Shown here: positions 9,001 to 17,623 of the stretch, piece by piece
Numbering within the stretch: the first letter of the stretch is position 1
Layout of the letters: the number at the start of each line of letters is the position of its first letter
NCBI GenBank assembly: GCA_963749675.1
Contig: CAVVNT010000004.1
Span: forward strand, 310,001 to 374,000
Length of the DNA: 64,000 nucleotides
Source: Roseitranquillus sp963749675
GTDB lineage: Bacteria; Pseudomonadota; Alphaproteobacteria; Rhodobacterales; Rhodobacteraceae
Reading direction: 5' to 3'
Made by a program: the position numbers and the translations under genes
Notes under the pieces: model-generated
Told to the model about the DNA's origin: nothing
The model's database searches: none
The model's input: only the letters and a program-made list of their open reading frames with translations

Positions 9001-9331
9001 ACCCCGCACAGCTGCCGCAAATGACCCTCGGCGAGGAGGTGGTGGAGGACTACGTCGCCACCCGCCTGACGCTCCGCGCGCATCCCATGGCGCTCCTCCG
9101 CCACATCCTGACGCCCGGCACGCCTCCGCTTCGAACCACCCGTCGAAAGCGGCCCGGAGCTCGCGACTTCGCGGCTAGCCGGCGCCCACGGCGCGGCACC
9201 CGCGCGACGTCGACCTCTTCCGCGGCGCCAAGGAACGCAGCTTCGGCGACGTTCGCGGCACGATCCGCAGCGAGTTCTGGGACACCGACCCGCAGGCGGG
9301 CGGCATGCGCTGCACCTCGACCCACGAGTAA
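6063..9331 (+). pseudogene. dnaE2: Error-prone DNA polymerase DnaE2 (ImuC), frameshifted
   Basis: Alpha-subunit-type polymerase for damage-induced mutagenesis. The PHP domain starts at MFAELDATSNFTFLTGGSHP, the polymerase core shows PPDIDVDFEHERREEV with catalytic acidic residues, and later parts include HVGGFVITEGRLDE, IRPGPIQGD, and GYGFPESHAASFALL-like sequence. The reading frame shifts near 7714, 8073, and 8712. Each is best explained by one extra base. The 3' end is degraded: after about 9120 the OB-fold region is missing and 9180-9331 reads only an unassigned stretch (HPRDVDLFRGAKERSFG) to a TAA. A Pro/Arg-rich insert with REP-like DNA sits near residues 170-210. ImuA and ImuB, its usual partners, are not next to it. 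If the frameshifts are real the polymerase is inactive. Confidence 0.85.
6580..6640 (+). repeat. REP-like intergenic sequence embedded in dnaE2
   Basis: The bases CTTTGCGCCCGAAATATCCT followed by a G-run and GC-rich palindromic DNA resemble a sequence that I recall between genes in Rhodobacteraceae. Here it lies inside the dnaE2 frame without breaking it, encoding a low-complexity linker (PPSLRPKYPRGEPPYTGRRG). Recognition is by memory of the motif, not by a search. Confidence 0.4.
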
Positions 9332-9406
9332 CGGCGGCGCGAGGTCGGCTGACGCGGCCTCCGGTCGCGCTAACTGCCAGCTAGGTTCAACATCAGGGAG
9401 TTCAGA

Positions 9407-10168
9407 ATGATCTCGCGCCGCACCTTCGTGACGACCGCCACCGCCGTCGGGGCCTCGACAGTCATGCCCTACCGGGCGATGGCCCAGACAGGCGGCTCGA
9501 ACACCTACGAGACCGACGCCGGCGAGATCGTCATCCACCCGGTCAGCCACGCCTCCTTCGTGATGGAGACGCCGGACATGACCATCTACAACGATCCGGT
9601 CGGTGAGCCGTCGGCCTACTCCGCCTATCCCACGCCCGACCTGATCCTGATCACGCACGAGCATGGCGACCATTACGACCCCGAGACGCTGCAGGCGATC
9701 GCGGGCGAGAACACCCAGCTTCTCGTCAATCCCGCCGTCTACGACATGCTGCCGGAGGACCTGAAGGCCAAGGCCACCTCCATCGCCAATGGCGAAGGCA
9801 CATCGATGGGCGACATGCCGATCGAGGCGATCCCGGCCTACAACATCACCGAGGGGCGGCTGCAGTATCACCCGGAGGGCCGCGATAACGGCTACATCCT
9901 GACGATCGGCGGCCGCCGCATCTACATCGCCGGGGACACCGAGGGCACGCCGGAGATGCGCGAGCTCGAGGACATCTACATCGCCTTCGTGCCGATGAAC
10001 CTGCCCTACACGATGGACGTCGAGCAGGCGGCCGACGCGGTGAGCGAGTTCGCGCCGATCTACGTCTATCCCTACCACTACCGCAACTCCGACCCCGAGG
10101 AGTTTGCCTCGCTGGTGGAGAACACCGAAGTGCGGATAGGCAACTGGTACGGCAACGACACCGCCTGA
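9407..10168 (+). CDS. Tat-exported MBL-fold metal-dependent hydrolase
   Basis: A 253-residue protein with a twin-arginine signal (SRRTFVTTATAVGAS) and cleavage near AMAQ. The mature part is an UlaG-like metallo-beta-lactamase fold: HEHGDHYD supplies metal ligands and YIAGDTEGTPEM a later aspartate ligand; PYHYRN near the end carries the final histidine. Likely a periplasmic hydrolase; the substrate is unknown. The ATG at 9407 has an AGGGAG Shine-Dalgarno eight bases upstream. It faces the lytic transglycosylase gene across a hairpin. Confidence 0.85.
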   Translation: MISRRTFVTTATAVGASTVMPYRAMAQTGGSNTYETDAGEIVIHPVSHASFVMETPDMTIYNDPVGEPSAYSAYPTPDLILITHEHGDHYDPETLQAIAGENTQLLVNPAVYDMLPEDLKAKATSIANGEGTSMGDMPIEAIPAYNITEGRLQYHPEGRDNGYILTIGGRRIYIAGDTEGTPEMRELEDIYIAFVPMNLPYTMDVEQAADAVSEFAPIYVYPYHYRNSDPEEFASLVENTEVRIGNWYGNDTA

Positions 10169-10179
10169 CCTAGCGGGCG

Positions 10180-10203
10180 GCGGCGCCTCAGCGGAGGCGC
10201 CGC
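10180..10203. terminator. Hairpin between convergent genes
   Basis: Perfect 10-bp stem (GCGGCGCCTC paired with GAGGCGCCGC) with the loop AGCG. It lies 11 bases after the MBL-hydrolase stop and overlaps the last codons of the convergent transglycosylase gene. No U-tract follows on either strand, so termination may need Rho or the structure may mainly protect RNA ends. Confidence 0.55.
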
Positions 10204-11439
10204 AGCAATTCCTCGGACGCATAGCCATCGGGCACCATCCCCGACGCCCGCTGGTACGAGCGGATGGCGTCGATGGTGTTGGGTCCGATCCGGCCGTCGA
10301 CGCCCTGGGTGGTGAAGCCGGCTTCCGTCAGGCGTTGCTGCAATTCCTGCCGCTCCGAAAAGCCCAGCACTCGCTCGCCCCGCGGCCAGGGCGTCTTGAT
10401 CGGACCGTCGCCGCGGATGCGGTCCGCAAGGTGCCCGACCCCGATCACGTAGGCATCAGCCGTGTTGTAGCGCTCGATCACCTCGAAGTTCTTGAAGATC
10501 ATGAAGGCCGCGCCGCCCGCGCCGGCGGGCAGCAGGATCGAGGCCTCGCCGTGATCCGGAACAGGCCGTCCGTCAATACCCACCACGCCGAGCTCCGCCC
10601 AATGCGAGGGCATCGCCTTCACGCTGCGGCTTGCCTGGCCATAGTCGAAGTCAGGCGGCAGTTGCGCCTCGACGCCCCAAGGGCGCCCCCGCTCCCAGCC
10701 GAAGCGGGCAAGGTATGCCGCTGTCGAGGCGAGCGCGTCCGTCGGATCCTCCGACCAGATGTCGCGCCGCCCGTCGCCGTGGAAGTCCACGGCGTAGGCG
10801 AGATACGAGGTCGGGATGAACTGCGTATGTCCCATCGCCCCGGCCCAGGAGCCGGTCATGTCGCGCGGGCTCACGTCGCCCGCCTGAACGATCTGCAGCG
10901 CTGCGATCAGTTGCTCCTCGAAGAACTGACCCCGCCGGCCATCGTAGGCCAGCGTCGCAAGCGCCTGCAGGATCGGGGTCGAGCCGCGATAGGATCCGTA
11001 GGCGCTCTCGAGGCCCCAGACGGCGACCACGATCTCCTTGTCAACGCCGTAGCGCGCCTCGATCTCCTCGAGGACGTCCCGGTAGCGGCGCAGGGCGGCG
11101 CGGCCGTTGCCGACGCGCGACGTCGCTCGCAGCGCTGTCGAGATAGTCCCAGATCGGCTTGGTGAACTCGCTCTGGTTGCGGTCGCGCTCAATGATCGCG
11201 GCATCGTAGCGCAGGCCGGACATGGCCGCGTCGATGGCGTCCGGCCGAATGCCGGCGGCGATGGCGCGGTCGCGGAAACCGGCCGTCCAGTCTGCGAAGT
11301 CAGCTTCCTTGGTGAAGCTCACAGCAGCGACGGGCATGCCGTCACGCGCCGCGGGCCGCGGCGAAAGCTGCGGCGCCGTCGCACCGGCAGAGTGCGACAG
11401 AAGGACGATCGCGGCCGCCGCCGCCCCCAAAATTCGCAT
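10188..11439 (-). pseudogene. Lytic murein transglycosylase (MltB/SLT_2 type), frameshifted
   Basis: Cleaves peptidoglycan glycan strands to anhydro-muropeptides. It begins with a signal peptide (MRILGAAAAAIVLLSHSAGA), followed by the SLT_2 domain with the catalytic glutamate in VWGLESAYGSY and the motif AGAMGHTQFIPTSYL, and ends with a PG-binding domain (VDGRIGPNTIDAIRSYQ). The frame breaks near 11115-11125: the N-terminal part (…TKPIWDYLDSAASDV) and the rest (RVGNGRAALRRY…) join if one base is removed. Everything else is intact, so this is either a very recent mutation or a sequence error. RNase R lies upstream on the same strand. Confidence 0.82.
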
Positions 11440-11511
11440 GAAGTCACCTGTTCTCGTTCTCGGACTGCTCAACCGAGAGGCTACGCGAACGCGTGATTCG
11501 GGCAAGACCCC

Positions 11512-13767
11512 TCATCGCCTTCGGCGGACGACCTTCCGGCGCGCCTTGTCGCGGGCCTTGGCCTTGTTCTCGGCGCGACGCGGCGGCTTGCGGCCGCGCG
11601 CGGGGCGCGGGCCCGGGTTCACGCCCTCGCCCTCGACCGACAGAAGCTCCAGCATCAAGCCGCCGGTGACCGGCACCGCCTCGACCAGACGGACCTCCAC
11701 CCGCTGGCCCAGCGCGATGGTCCGCCCGGTGTCGGCGCCCATCAGCGTCTGCGCCTCGCGGTCGAAGTGGAAGTACTCCTGCCCGAGCGAGCGGATCGGG
11801 ACCAGCCCGTCTGCGCCGGTCTCGTCCAGCTTCACGAAGGCTCCGAAGCGCGCGATCCCCGAGATCCGGCCGGAAACCTCGGTTCCGACGCGGTCGGAGA
11901 GATAGGCGGCGAGGTAGCGGTCGGTGGTGTCGCGCTCGGCCGCCATGCTGCGCCGCTCGGTCTCCGAGATGTGCTGCGCCGTCGCGTCCAGCCGCTCGAT
12001 CTCGTCCGGCGTGAGCCCGTCGTCGCCCCAGCGGTGCGCCGAAACCAGACCACGATGCACGACCAGGTCCGCATAGCGCCGGATCGGCGAGGTGAAGTGC
12101 GCGTAGGACCGCAGCGCGAGGCCGAAGTGTCCGAAGTTCTGCGGCGCGTAGTACGCCTGCGTCATCGACCGCAGGGTCGAGAGGTTGATGAGTTCCGCCG
12201 CATCCGTCCCTGCCGCCTGATCGAGCAGGCGGTTCAGGTGCGCGGTCTTCAACACCTGTCCCTTGGCCAGCGTCAGGCCGGACGCCTGCGCCGTCTCGCG
12301 CAGCGCGTCGAGCTTCTCGGGCGGCGGCTCTTCGTGCACGCGGTAGAGGAGCGGCGACTTCTTCTTCTCCAGCGTCTCCGCCGCGGCGACGTTGGCCAGC
12401 ACCATGAACTCCTCGATCAGCCGGTGCGCGTCGAGGCGGTCGCGAAAGGCGACGGACTTCACCCGGCCGTCCTCGTCGAGGATGATCCGACGCTCCGGCA
12501 GGTCGAGGTCCAGCGGCTCGCGCCGCTCCCGCGCCGCCCGGAGTGCGGCGTAGGCGGCGTAGAGCGGGCGGATGACCTCGTCGAGCAGCGGCCCGGCGCG
12601 GTCCGAAGGGCGTCCGTCGATCGCGGCCTGGACCTCCTCGTAGGTGAGGCTCGCGGCGGACCGCATCAGGCCCCGCACGAACTTCTGGTCGATCTTGTTG
12701 CCTTCCGCGTCGATCCGCATCCGCACCGCGATGACGGCGCGCGGCACGCCCGCGTGCAGCGAGCAGAGGTCGCCCGACAGCCGCTCCGGCAGCATCGGCA
12801 CGACGCGGTCGGGGAAGTAGGTCGAGTTGCCGCGCTTGCGCGCCTCGCGATCGATCACCCCGCCCTCGCGAACGTAGTGCGCGACATCAGCGATCGCGAC
12901 CCAGAGGACGTGGCCACCTTCGTTCACCGGGTCGTCGTCGGCGTGCGCCCACACGGCATCGTCGTGATCGCGGGCATCCTCGGGGTCGATGGTGACGAGC
13001 GGCAGGTCGCGCAGGTCCTCGCGCCCCTTGAGGCCCGCCGGCTTCATGCCGTCTGCCGCGGCCAGGACCTCCTCGGGAAAGGCGTCCGGGATCCCATGCT
13101 GGTGGATCGCGATGAGCGAAACCGACTTCGGCGCCGACGGGTCGCCAAGGCGGGTCACGATCCGCGCCTGCGGCAGGCCCATGCGCGCCTTCGGGCCCGT
13201 CGCCTCGGCCTCCACCAGCTCGCCGTCCTTTGCGCCGTGGGTGTTGCCCGGAGAGACGCGCCACTCCCGCTCCGCGCCCTTGTCGACGGGCAGGATGCGC
13301 CCGCCCTCCGGGCCCTTGCGGAAGACGCCGAGCACGCGACGCGGGTTGGCGCCGATGCGCCGGATGAGCCGCGCCTCGTAACGATGATCGTCGGCCCGCA
13401 CCTCGGCCAGCTTGGCGAGCACCCGGTCTCCGGGCGCGAGCGCCGGGTCGGCCTGCCGCAGGATCAGAAGGATCCGCGGCTCCGGCCCATCGCCCTGCCA
13501 TTCCAGCGGGCGCGCGGTGAGGTCGCCGTCGCTGTCGGGCTCGTCGATCTGCAGGATCGACACCGGCGGCAGCTTGTCGGGGTCACGGTAGGTCTTGCCG
13601 CGCTTTTGCAGATGCCCCTCGTCCTCGAGCTGCCGCAGGACGCGCTTGAGGTCGATCCGATCCTGTCCCTTGATGCCGAACGCCTTGGCGATGTCGCGCT
13701 TCGCCGTCTGCGTCGGATTCTCGGAGATCCAGTTCAGGATCTCCTGCTTGGTGGGAATGCGGCTCAT
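11512..13767 (-). CDS. rnr: Ribonuclease R
   Basis: A 3'-5' exoribonuclease that degrades structured RNA and takes part in RNA quality control. At 751 residues it is full length. In order: N-terminal helix-turn-helix (residues 1-75), cold-shock domains, the RNB catalytic domain with DPEDARDHDDAVW (metal-binding aspartates) and the signature YAHFTSPIRRYADLVVHR, an S1 domain (GISGIARFGAFVKLDETGADGL-like, about 640-715), and a basic C-terminal tail rich in R and K. No frameshift in 2.25 kb, which contrasts with the genes on either side of it. Confidence 0.95.
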   Translation of the reverse strand: MSRIPTKQEILNWISENPTQTAKRDIAKAFGIKGQDRIDLKRVLRQLEDEGHLQKRGKTYRDPDKLPPVSILQIDEPDSDGDLTARPLEWQGDGPEPRILLILRQADPALAPGDRVLAKLAEVRADDHRYEARLIRRIGANPRRVLGVFRKGPEGGRILPVDKGAEREWRVSPGNTHGAKDGELVEAEATGPKARMGLPQARIVTRLGDPSAPKSVSLIAIHQHGIPDAFPEEVLAAADGMKPAGLKGREDLRDLPLVTIDPEDARDHDDAVWAHADDDPVNEGGHVLWVAIADVAHYVREGGVIDREARKRGNSTYFPDRVVPMLPERLSGDLCSLHAGVPRAVIAVRMRIDAEGNKIDQKFVRGLMRSAASLTYEEVQAAIDGRPSDRAGPLLDEVIRPLYAAYAALRAARERREPLDLDLPERRIILDEDGRVKSVAFRDRLDAHRLIEEFMVLANVAAAETLEKKKSPLLYRVHEEPPPEKLDALRETAQASGLTLAKGQVLKTAHLNRLLDQAAGTDAAELINLSTLRSMTQAYYAPQNFGHFGLALRSYAHFTSPIRRYADLVVHRGLVSAHRWGDDGLTPDEIERLDATAQHISETERRSMAAERDTTDRYLAAYLSDRVGTEVSGRISGIARFGAFVKLDETGADGLVPIRSLGQEYFHFDREAQTLMGADTGRTIALGQRVEVRLVEAVPVTGGLMLELLSVEGEGVNPGPRPARGRKPPRRAENKAKARDKARRKVVRRRR

Positions 13768-14200
13768 TTGCGGGAGCTAGCACGGTGGTGCTCGACCGTC
13801 CACGCGAGCCGGCGACGCTTGGCCGTGCTGCCAGAACATCGATCACGGAGCGCCCGGTGAGCCTCGCCGCGTGGCGCGCCGCGCGTTCCTGCTTGCCGCT
13901 CCGCCCCCGCCGTGACTTGCCTGAGACCTAACGGCAAGCCTGGGAGCGAGAACCGTGGCGCACAGCACGAGGGGACGACACTCATCGACGTTGTCGAACA
14001 TGATGGTGGAGACGGTCGATCTGCTCCCGGCGGACGCCTCGACCCGCGCTGCGGAGCGGAATTGCGCGGGGTGCTGGGCATCGCGGAAGAGGGCGAAAGC
14101 CCCGCGCGGCAGCGCAAGCTCGCCGTTGATGCGATGGCGGGCGGCGCGGACATGCCCGAAGCCCACCGCCACTTGATCCGTGGTCCGCGGAAGAATTCGG
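13768..14200. other. Gene-poor stretch between rnr and dapE
   Basis: Both flanking genes run on the minus strand and 433 bases separate them. Open frames exist on both strands but their codon pattern is not convincing and I recognise no protein or element. The part just upstream of the rnr start (13768-13850) should hold its promoter; no clear -35/-10 is visible. Confidence 0.3.
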
Positions 14201-15352
14201 TCAGCGTGCGAACCAGTCGTCGAGGACGCGCCGGTAGACGGCCTTCAGCTGATGGATGTGCTCGACCGCGACACGCTCGTCGGTCTGGTGCATCGTCGCG
14301 CCGACCAACCCGAACTCCACAACCGGGCAGATCGCGCGCATGAACCGTGCGTCCGATGTGCCGCCGGAGGTCGAGAGCACCGGCGTCACGCCTGTCACCT
14401 CCGCCACCGCCCGGCTGACGAGGGCGGAGAGTTCTCCCGGAGCCGTCAGGAAGCTCTCTCCGGAGACGCGTATCTCGACCCCGATGCCGGCGCCGGTCTC
14501 CCGTGAGACGCGGGCGGCCTCCTCCCGCAGCCAGGCGGCGACCGTGTCGGACGTCTGGGCATCCGAGAAGCGGATGTTGACCGTGCCGCAGCACGTCCGC
14601 GGGATGACGTTGACCGCCGGATTGCCGGTCTCGACCGAAACGACGGCGATGGTCGTTGGGTCGAAATGCTCGCTCCCCTCGTCGAGCGAGGTAGTGGCGA
14701 GGCGATCCATCAGGCGGCAGAGGGCCGAGACCGGATTCTTCGCGCGGTGCGGATAGGCGGCGTGGCCCTGTACGCCTGTTGCCGTGAAGGACGCGGTCAG
14801 CGCGCCCCGCCGGCCGATCTTGACCATCTCCCCCATCGTTTCCGGGCAGGTCGGTTCCCCGACGATGCAGGCGGCCACGGTCTCGCCATTCTCGCGCATC
14901 CAGTCGAGGATCGCCGGCGTGCCGTCGACGCTGACCCCTTCCTCGTCGCCGGTGACGGTGATCACGACGGCCCCGGCCGGCTGTCCGTCCTGCACGAGGT
15001 CGCACGCGGCGGCGACGAAGGCGGCAACGCCCGTCTTCATGTCGGCGGCGCCGCGCCCCCAGAGCATGCCGTCCTGGACGGTGCCGGAGAACGGATCGAC
15101 CGCCCATGTCGCCGGGTCGCCCGGTGGCACGACGTCGGTATGACCGTTGAACCCGAAGGATCGCGGATGCCCCTTTGAACCCCAGCGCGCGAACAGGTTG
15201 GCGATCCCGCCGCGGTCGGCGCGAAACGTCTCGAACCCCGCAGCCGCGAGCGTCTCCTCGAGCAGAGGGATAGCGCCGGCATCCTCGGGCGTGACGGAGG
15301 GGCAGCGGATCAGGCGGGCGGAGAGGTCGACGGGGTCCAGCGGCATGACCAT
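14201..15352 (-). CDS. dapE: Succinyl-diaminopimelate desuccinylase
   Basis: Makes L,L-diaminopimelate from its N-succinyl form in the lysine and peptidoglycan pathway. It is an M20 metallopeptidase-family enzyme of 383 residues, the usual length. Metal-site motifs are in order: FNGHTDVVP, GRGAADMKTG, GDEEG, CIVGEPT, and a C-terminal histidine in MHQTDERV. The dimerisation domain lies in the middle (ATGVQGHAAYPH). The ATG at 15352 is followed two codons later by another ATG at 15346; either could be used. It is not in an operon with other dap genes here. Confidence 0.95.
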   Translation of the reverse strand: MVMPLDPVDLSARLIRCPSVTPEDAGAIPLLEETLAAAGFETFRADRGGIANLFARWGSKGHPRSFGFNGHTDVVPPGDPATWAVDPFSGTVQDGMLWGRGAADMKTGVAAFVAAACDLVQDGQPAGAVVITVTGDEEGVSVDGTPAILDWMRENGETVAACIVGEPTCPETMGEMVKIGRRGALTASFTATGVQGHAAYPHRAKNPVSALCRLMDRLATTSLDEGSEHFDPTTIAVVSVETGNPAVNVIPRTCCGTVNIRFSDAQTSDTVAAWLREEAARVSRETGAGIGVEIRVSGESFLTAPGELSALVSRAVAEVTGVTPVLSTSGGTSDARFMRAICPVVEFGLVGATMHQTDERVAVEHIHQLKAVYRRVLDDWFAR

Positions 15353-15598
15353 CGGGTAGCCCGCGGCTCACCGGGGCGCAATCCATGGGGAACGGACAAC
15401 AGCATGTCCCCGAACGCCGCCGGTGCGGCGCGGCCAACACCGAGCGAGTCGGGGCTCATCGCTGTCGAACAGCAGGAACGAGGCTGCGCCGCGAGGGTCG
15501 TCGCCATGATGTGCTGAGGACCGAAACCAGCGCCTTGACCACGAGGATCGTCGCGCGCTCCTGAGATGTGCAGGCGGAAGCCGCCAGTGGCGGTGACA

Positions 15599-15898
15599 TC
15601 AATCCTGAAAATGAGTGATCTGTGCGACGATGACGGCGTCCTCGTCCAGCGCGCGCTGCATCAATCCGGGATCCGGCGCAATGTCCTCGGCGGCCACTTC
15701 AAGTGGCGCGAGGCCCGCCTGCTTCAGCGTCGACACGGTTTCACGAACCGCCTCCGCCTCATCCCGGGCCGCCGTGTAGCAGAGCAGGACAGCTCCGGTC
15801 GAGCCGTCGGCAAGGCCGTCATCTTTCCTGCGGCCGACCTCGACGACGAGCACGTGCACCCTTGCCCCCGGCGCGGTGCCGGGGGCGGGCTTCGTCAC
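15599..15898 (-). CDS. Small hypothetical protein downstream of the GlsB-type gene
   Basis: A 99-residue frame with a GTG start at 15898 that overlaps the stop of the upstream membrane-protein gene (GTGA). The sequence (VHVLVVEVGRRKDDG, GAVLLCYTAARDEAEAV, PLEVAAEDIAP) looks like a small alpha/beta protein with real codon bias; I recognise no family. The overlap suggests coupled translation with the GlsB/YeaQ-type protein. Confidence 0.6.
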   Translation of the reverse strand: MTKPAPGTAPGARVHVLVVEVGRRKDDGLADGSTGAVLLCYTAARDEAEAVRETVSTLKQAGLAPLEVAAEDIAPDPGLMQRALDEDAVIVAQITHFQD

Positions 15899-16149
15899 GC
15901 CCGGCCTTTGAAGGCGCGGTAGGCAGCGATCAGGATACAAGCGCCGATCGCGCCGACGATGAGCTGGCCGATCCAGCCGCCAAGGGTCGAGCCGAAGATG
16001 AAGATGAGGATCGCATTGAGTACCAGTGCGCCGACGATCCCAAGTATGATGTTGGTGAGAAGGCCGTGATCGGCCCCCATGATCTTCTCCGCGATCCAGC
16101 CCGCGATCGCGCCGATGATGATTGCAGCCAGCCAGCCTACGCCTTCCAT
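15895..16149 (-). CDS. GlsB/YeaQ/YmgE-family membrane protein
   Basis: An 84-residue transglycosylase-associated (GlsB/YeaQ) family protein: three hydrophobic segments with the pattern GWIAEKIMG, NIILGIVGALV, and GGWIGQLIVGAIGACILI. Family members are small, stress-related inner-membrane proteins with no proven enzymatic role. The start at 16149 gives the family's usual length of about 84 residues. It is followed by a small overlapping gene. Confidence 0.88.
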   Translation of the reverse strand: MEGVGWLAAIIIGAIAGWIAEKIMGADHGLLTNIILGIVGALVLNAILIFIFGSTLGGWIGQLIVGAIGACILIAAYRAFKGRA

Positions 16150-16475
16150 GTCCCGTCTCCTCGCTCATGCGTTGCGGGCCCGCAAAAGGCCCATGGTTCG
16201 GGCGAACGGCCGAAGCACGCGTCGGTTCCTTCGTGCAGCGACTTGTCCTGACGATTGTCGTTCGCCAATACTATCGTTCAAGCGAGCCGCGAAGAACCTG
16301 AATGCGCCGGATCCTAGAACGCCCGCGCCCGGAAACCTCACGGCCGGAGGGATCGAGCGCTAAACGCGCGCGAAGCGAACCCGGAACGACCCGACAACTC
16401 TCTCGCCGTTCGAGAGCAGGAAGGCTTTCCATCAAGCGGGAATGACCAGAGCCGACCACAGGTTCGCCTTGCCGG
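16150..16475. other. Intergenic stretch without a supported gene
   Basis: 326 bases between the GlsB-type gene and a small lipoprotein gene, both on the minus strand. It should contain the promoter of the GlsB-type gene. I see no conserved motif, repeat, or convincing reading frame. Confidence 0.3.
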
Positions 16476-16652
16476 TCACCTCCTGGGCATATCGACCGAA
16501 TCAGGGCCCTGCGTACTGTTGAAGCCGTCGACCTCGCCGGTGCTGGCGTCCGCCTGCGTTAGATCGGCCTCTTGCGTACCCGCTGGCATATCGCAGCCGC
16601 TCAGAAGGGTCGCAGCACCGAACAAGGAAAATGCGAGAACTGATCGAATCAT
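16476..16652 (-). CDS. Small lipoprotein
   Basis: A 58-residue precursor. The signal peptide MIRSVLAFSLFGAATLLSGC ends in a lipobox (LSGC), so the mature part would be a lipid-anchored 39-residue acidic peptide rich in D, T, and S. The ATG at 16652 fits the signal peptide exactly. It lies about 90 bases downstream of mtkB on the same strand and could be co-transcribed with it. Function unknown. Confidence 0.65.
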   Translation of the reverse strand: MIRSVLAFSLFGAATLLSGCDMPAGTQEADLTQADASTGEVDGFNSTQGPDSVDMPRR

Positions 16653-16741
16653 GTTGGATACTCCCATTGCATCGAACCCTACCCACCGCGCAGCGAGCCG
16701 TCCAGAAAGTCTCAGCGCCACGGTGCCGCGCCACGGCGCCG

Positions 16742-17623
16742 CTATTGCAGCGTCCGGGCGATGGTCTCCCCGATCTGAGACGGGTGCTCGGCGACCGTGA
16801 CACCGGCTGCGGTCAATATCTCGACCTTCTCGCTCGCGCTCTCGCCGAAGGCCGAGATGATTGCGCCGGCGTGTCCCATTGTCCGGCCCTTGGGCGCGGT
16901 CAGGCCGGCGACATAGGCCACCACGGGCTTCCTCATGTGGTCGCGGATGTATTCGGCCGCCTCGGCCTCCTGAGGGCCGCCAATCTCGCCGATCATGCAG
17001 ACGATCTCGGTCTCGCCGTCCTCCTCGAACCGGGCGAGGACATCGCGGAAGGACGAGCCGTTGATCGGGTCTCCTCCGATGCCGACGCTGGTCGAGACGC
17101 CAATCCCCAGTTCCTTCAGCTGGCTGGCCGCCTCGTAACCGAGCGTGCCGGAGCGTCCGACGATGCCGACGGGCCCCTTGAGGTAGATGTGGCCCGGCAT
17201 GATTCCGAGCATCGCCTTGGCGGGCGATATCGTGCCGGCGCAGTTCGGACCGGTCAGGACCATCCGTCGCTCGCGCGGGAAGCGCCACATGTACCGCTTG
17301 ACGGCGATCATGTCCTGCGCCGGGATGCCGTCGGTGATGCAGACGCAGTAGCGGATGCCGCCGTCCGCCGCTTCCATGATGCAATCGGCCGCAAAGGGGG
17401 GCGGAACGAAGACGAGGCTCGCCTCGGCGCCGGTCTCCCTCGCCGCGTCCTTGACAGTGTCGTAGACCGGCAGGCCGTCGACCTCCTCCCCGCCCTTGCC
17501 GGGGACGACGCCGCCCACGACGTTGGTGCCGTAGCGGCGCATCTCAAGCGTGTGGAAACGCGCCATCTTGCCGGTGATGCCTTGCACGATGACCGGGGTC
17601 TTTTCGTCGATCAGGATGCTCAT
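16742..17623 (-). CDS. mtkB: Malate thiokinase (malate-CoA ligase) alpha subunit
   Basis: Subunit of the enzyme that joins malate to CoA with ATP in the serine cycle; homologous to succinyl-CoA ligase alpha (SucD). The CoA-binding Rossmann part shows VQGITGKMARFHTLEM, and the phosphohistidine loop is near the C-terminus in GRTMGHAGAIISAF. The central TGPNCAGTISP motif is present. The partner gene mtkA is directly upstream with an ATGA overlap, and mcl lies beyond the divergent regulator. Context rather than sequence alone separates MtkB from SucD; no TCA genes (sdh, sucAB) are nearby. The start at 17623 is the ATG in the overlap. Confidence 0.88.
   Translation of the reverse strand: MSILIDEKTPVIVQGITGKMARFHTLEMRRYGTNVVGGVVPGKGGEEVDGLPVYDTVKDAARETGAEASLVFVPPPFAADCIMEAADGGIRYCVCITDGIPAQDMIAVKRYMWRFPRERRMVLTGPNCAGTISPAKAMLGIMPGHIYLKGPVGIVGRSGTLGYEAASQLKELGIGVSTSVGIGGDPINGSSFRDVLARFEEDGETEIVCMIGEIGGPQEAEAAEYIRDHMRKPVVAYVAGLTAPKGRTMGHAGAIISAFGESASEKVEILTAAGVTVAEHPSQIGETIARTLQ

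Noticed and set aside
11767..13860. Plus-strand open frame of 697 codons opposite rnr
   Set aside because: Shadow of RNase R; the complete and well-conserved gene is on the minus strand.
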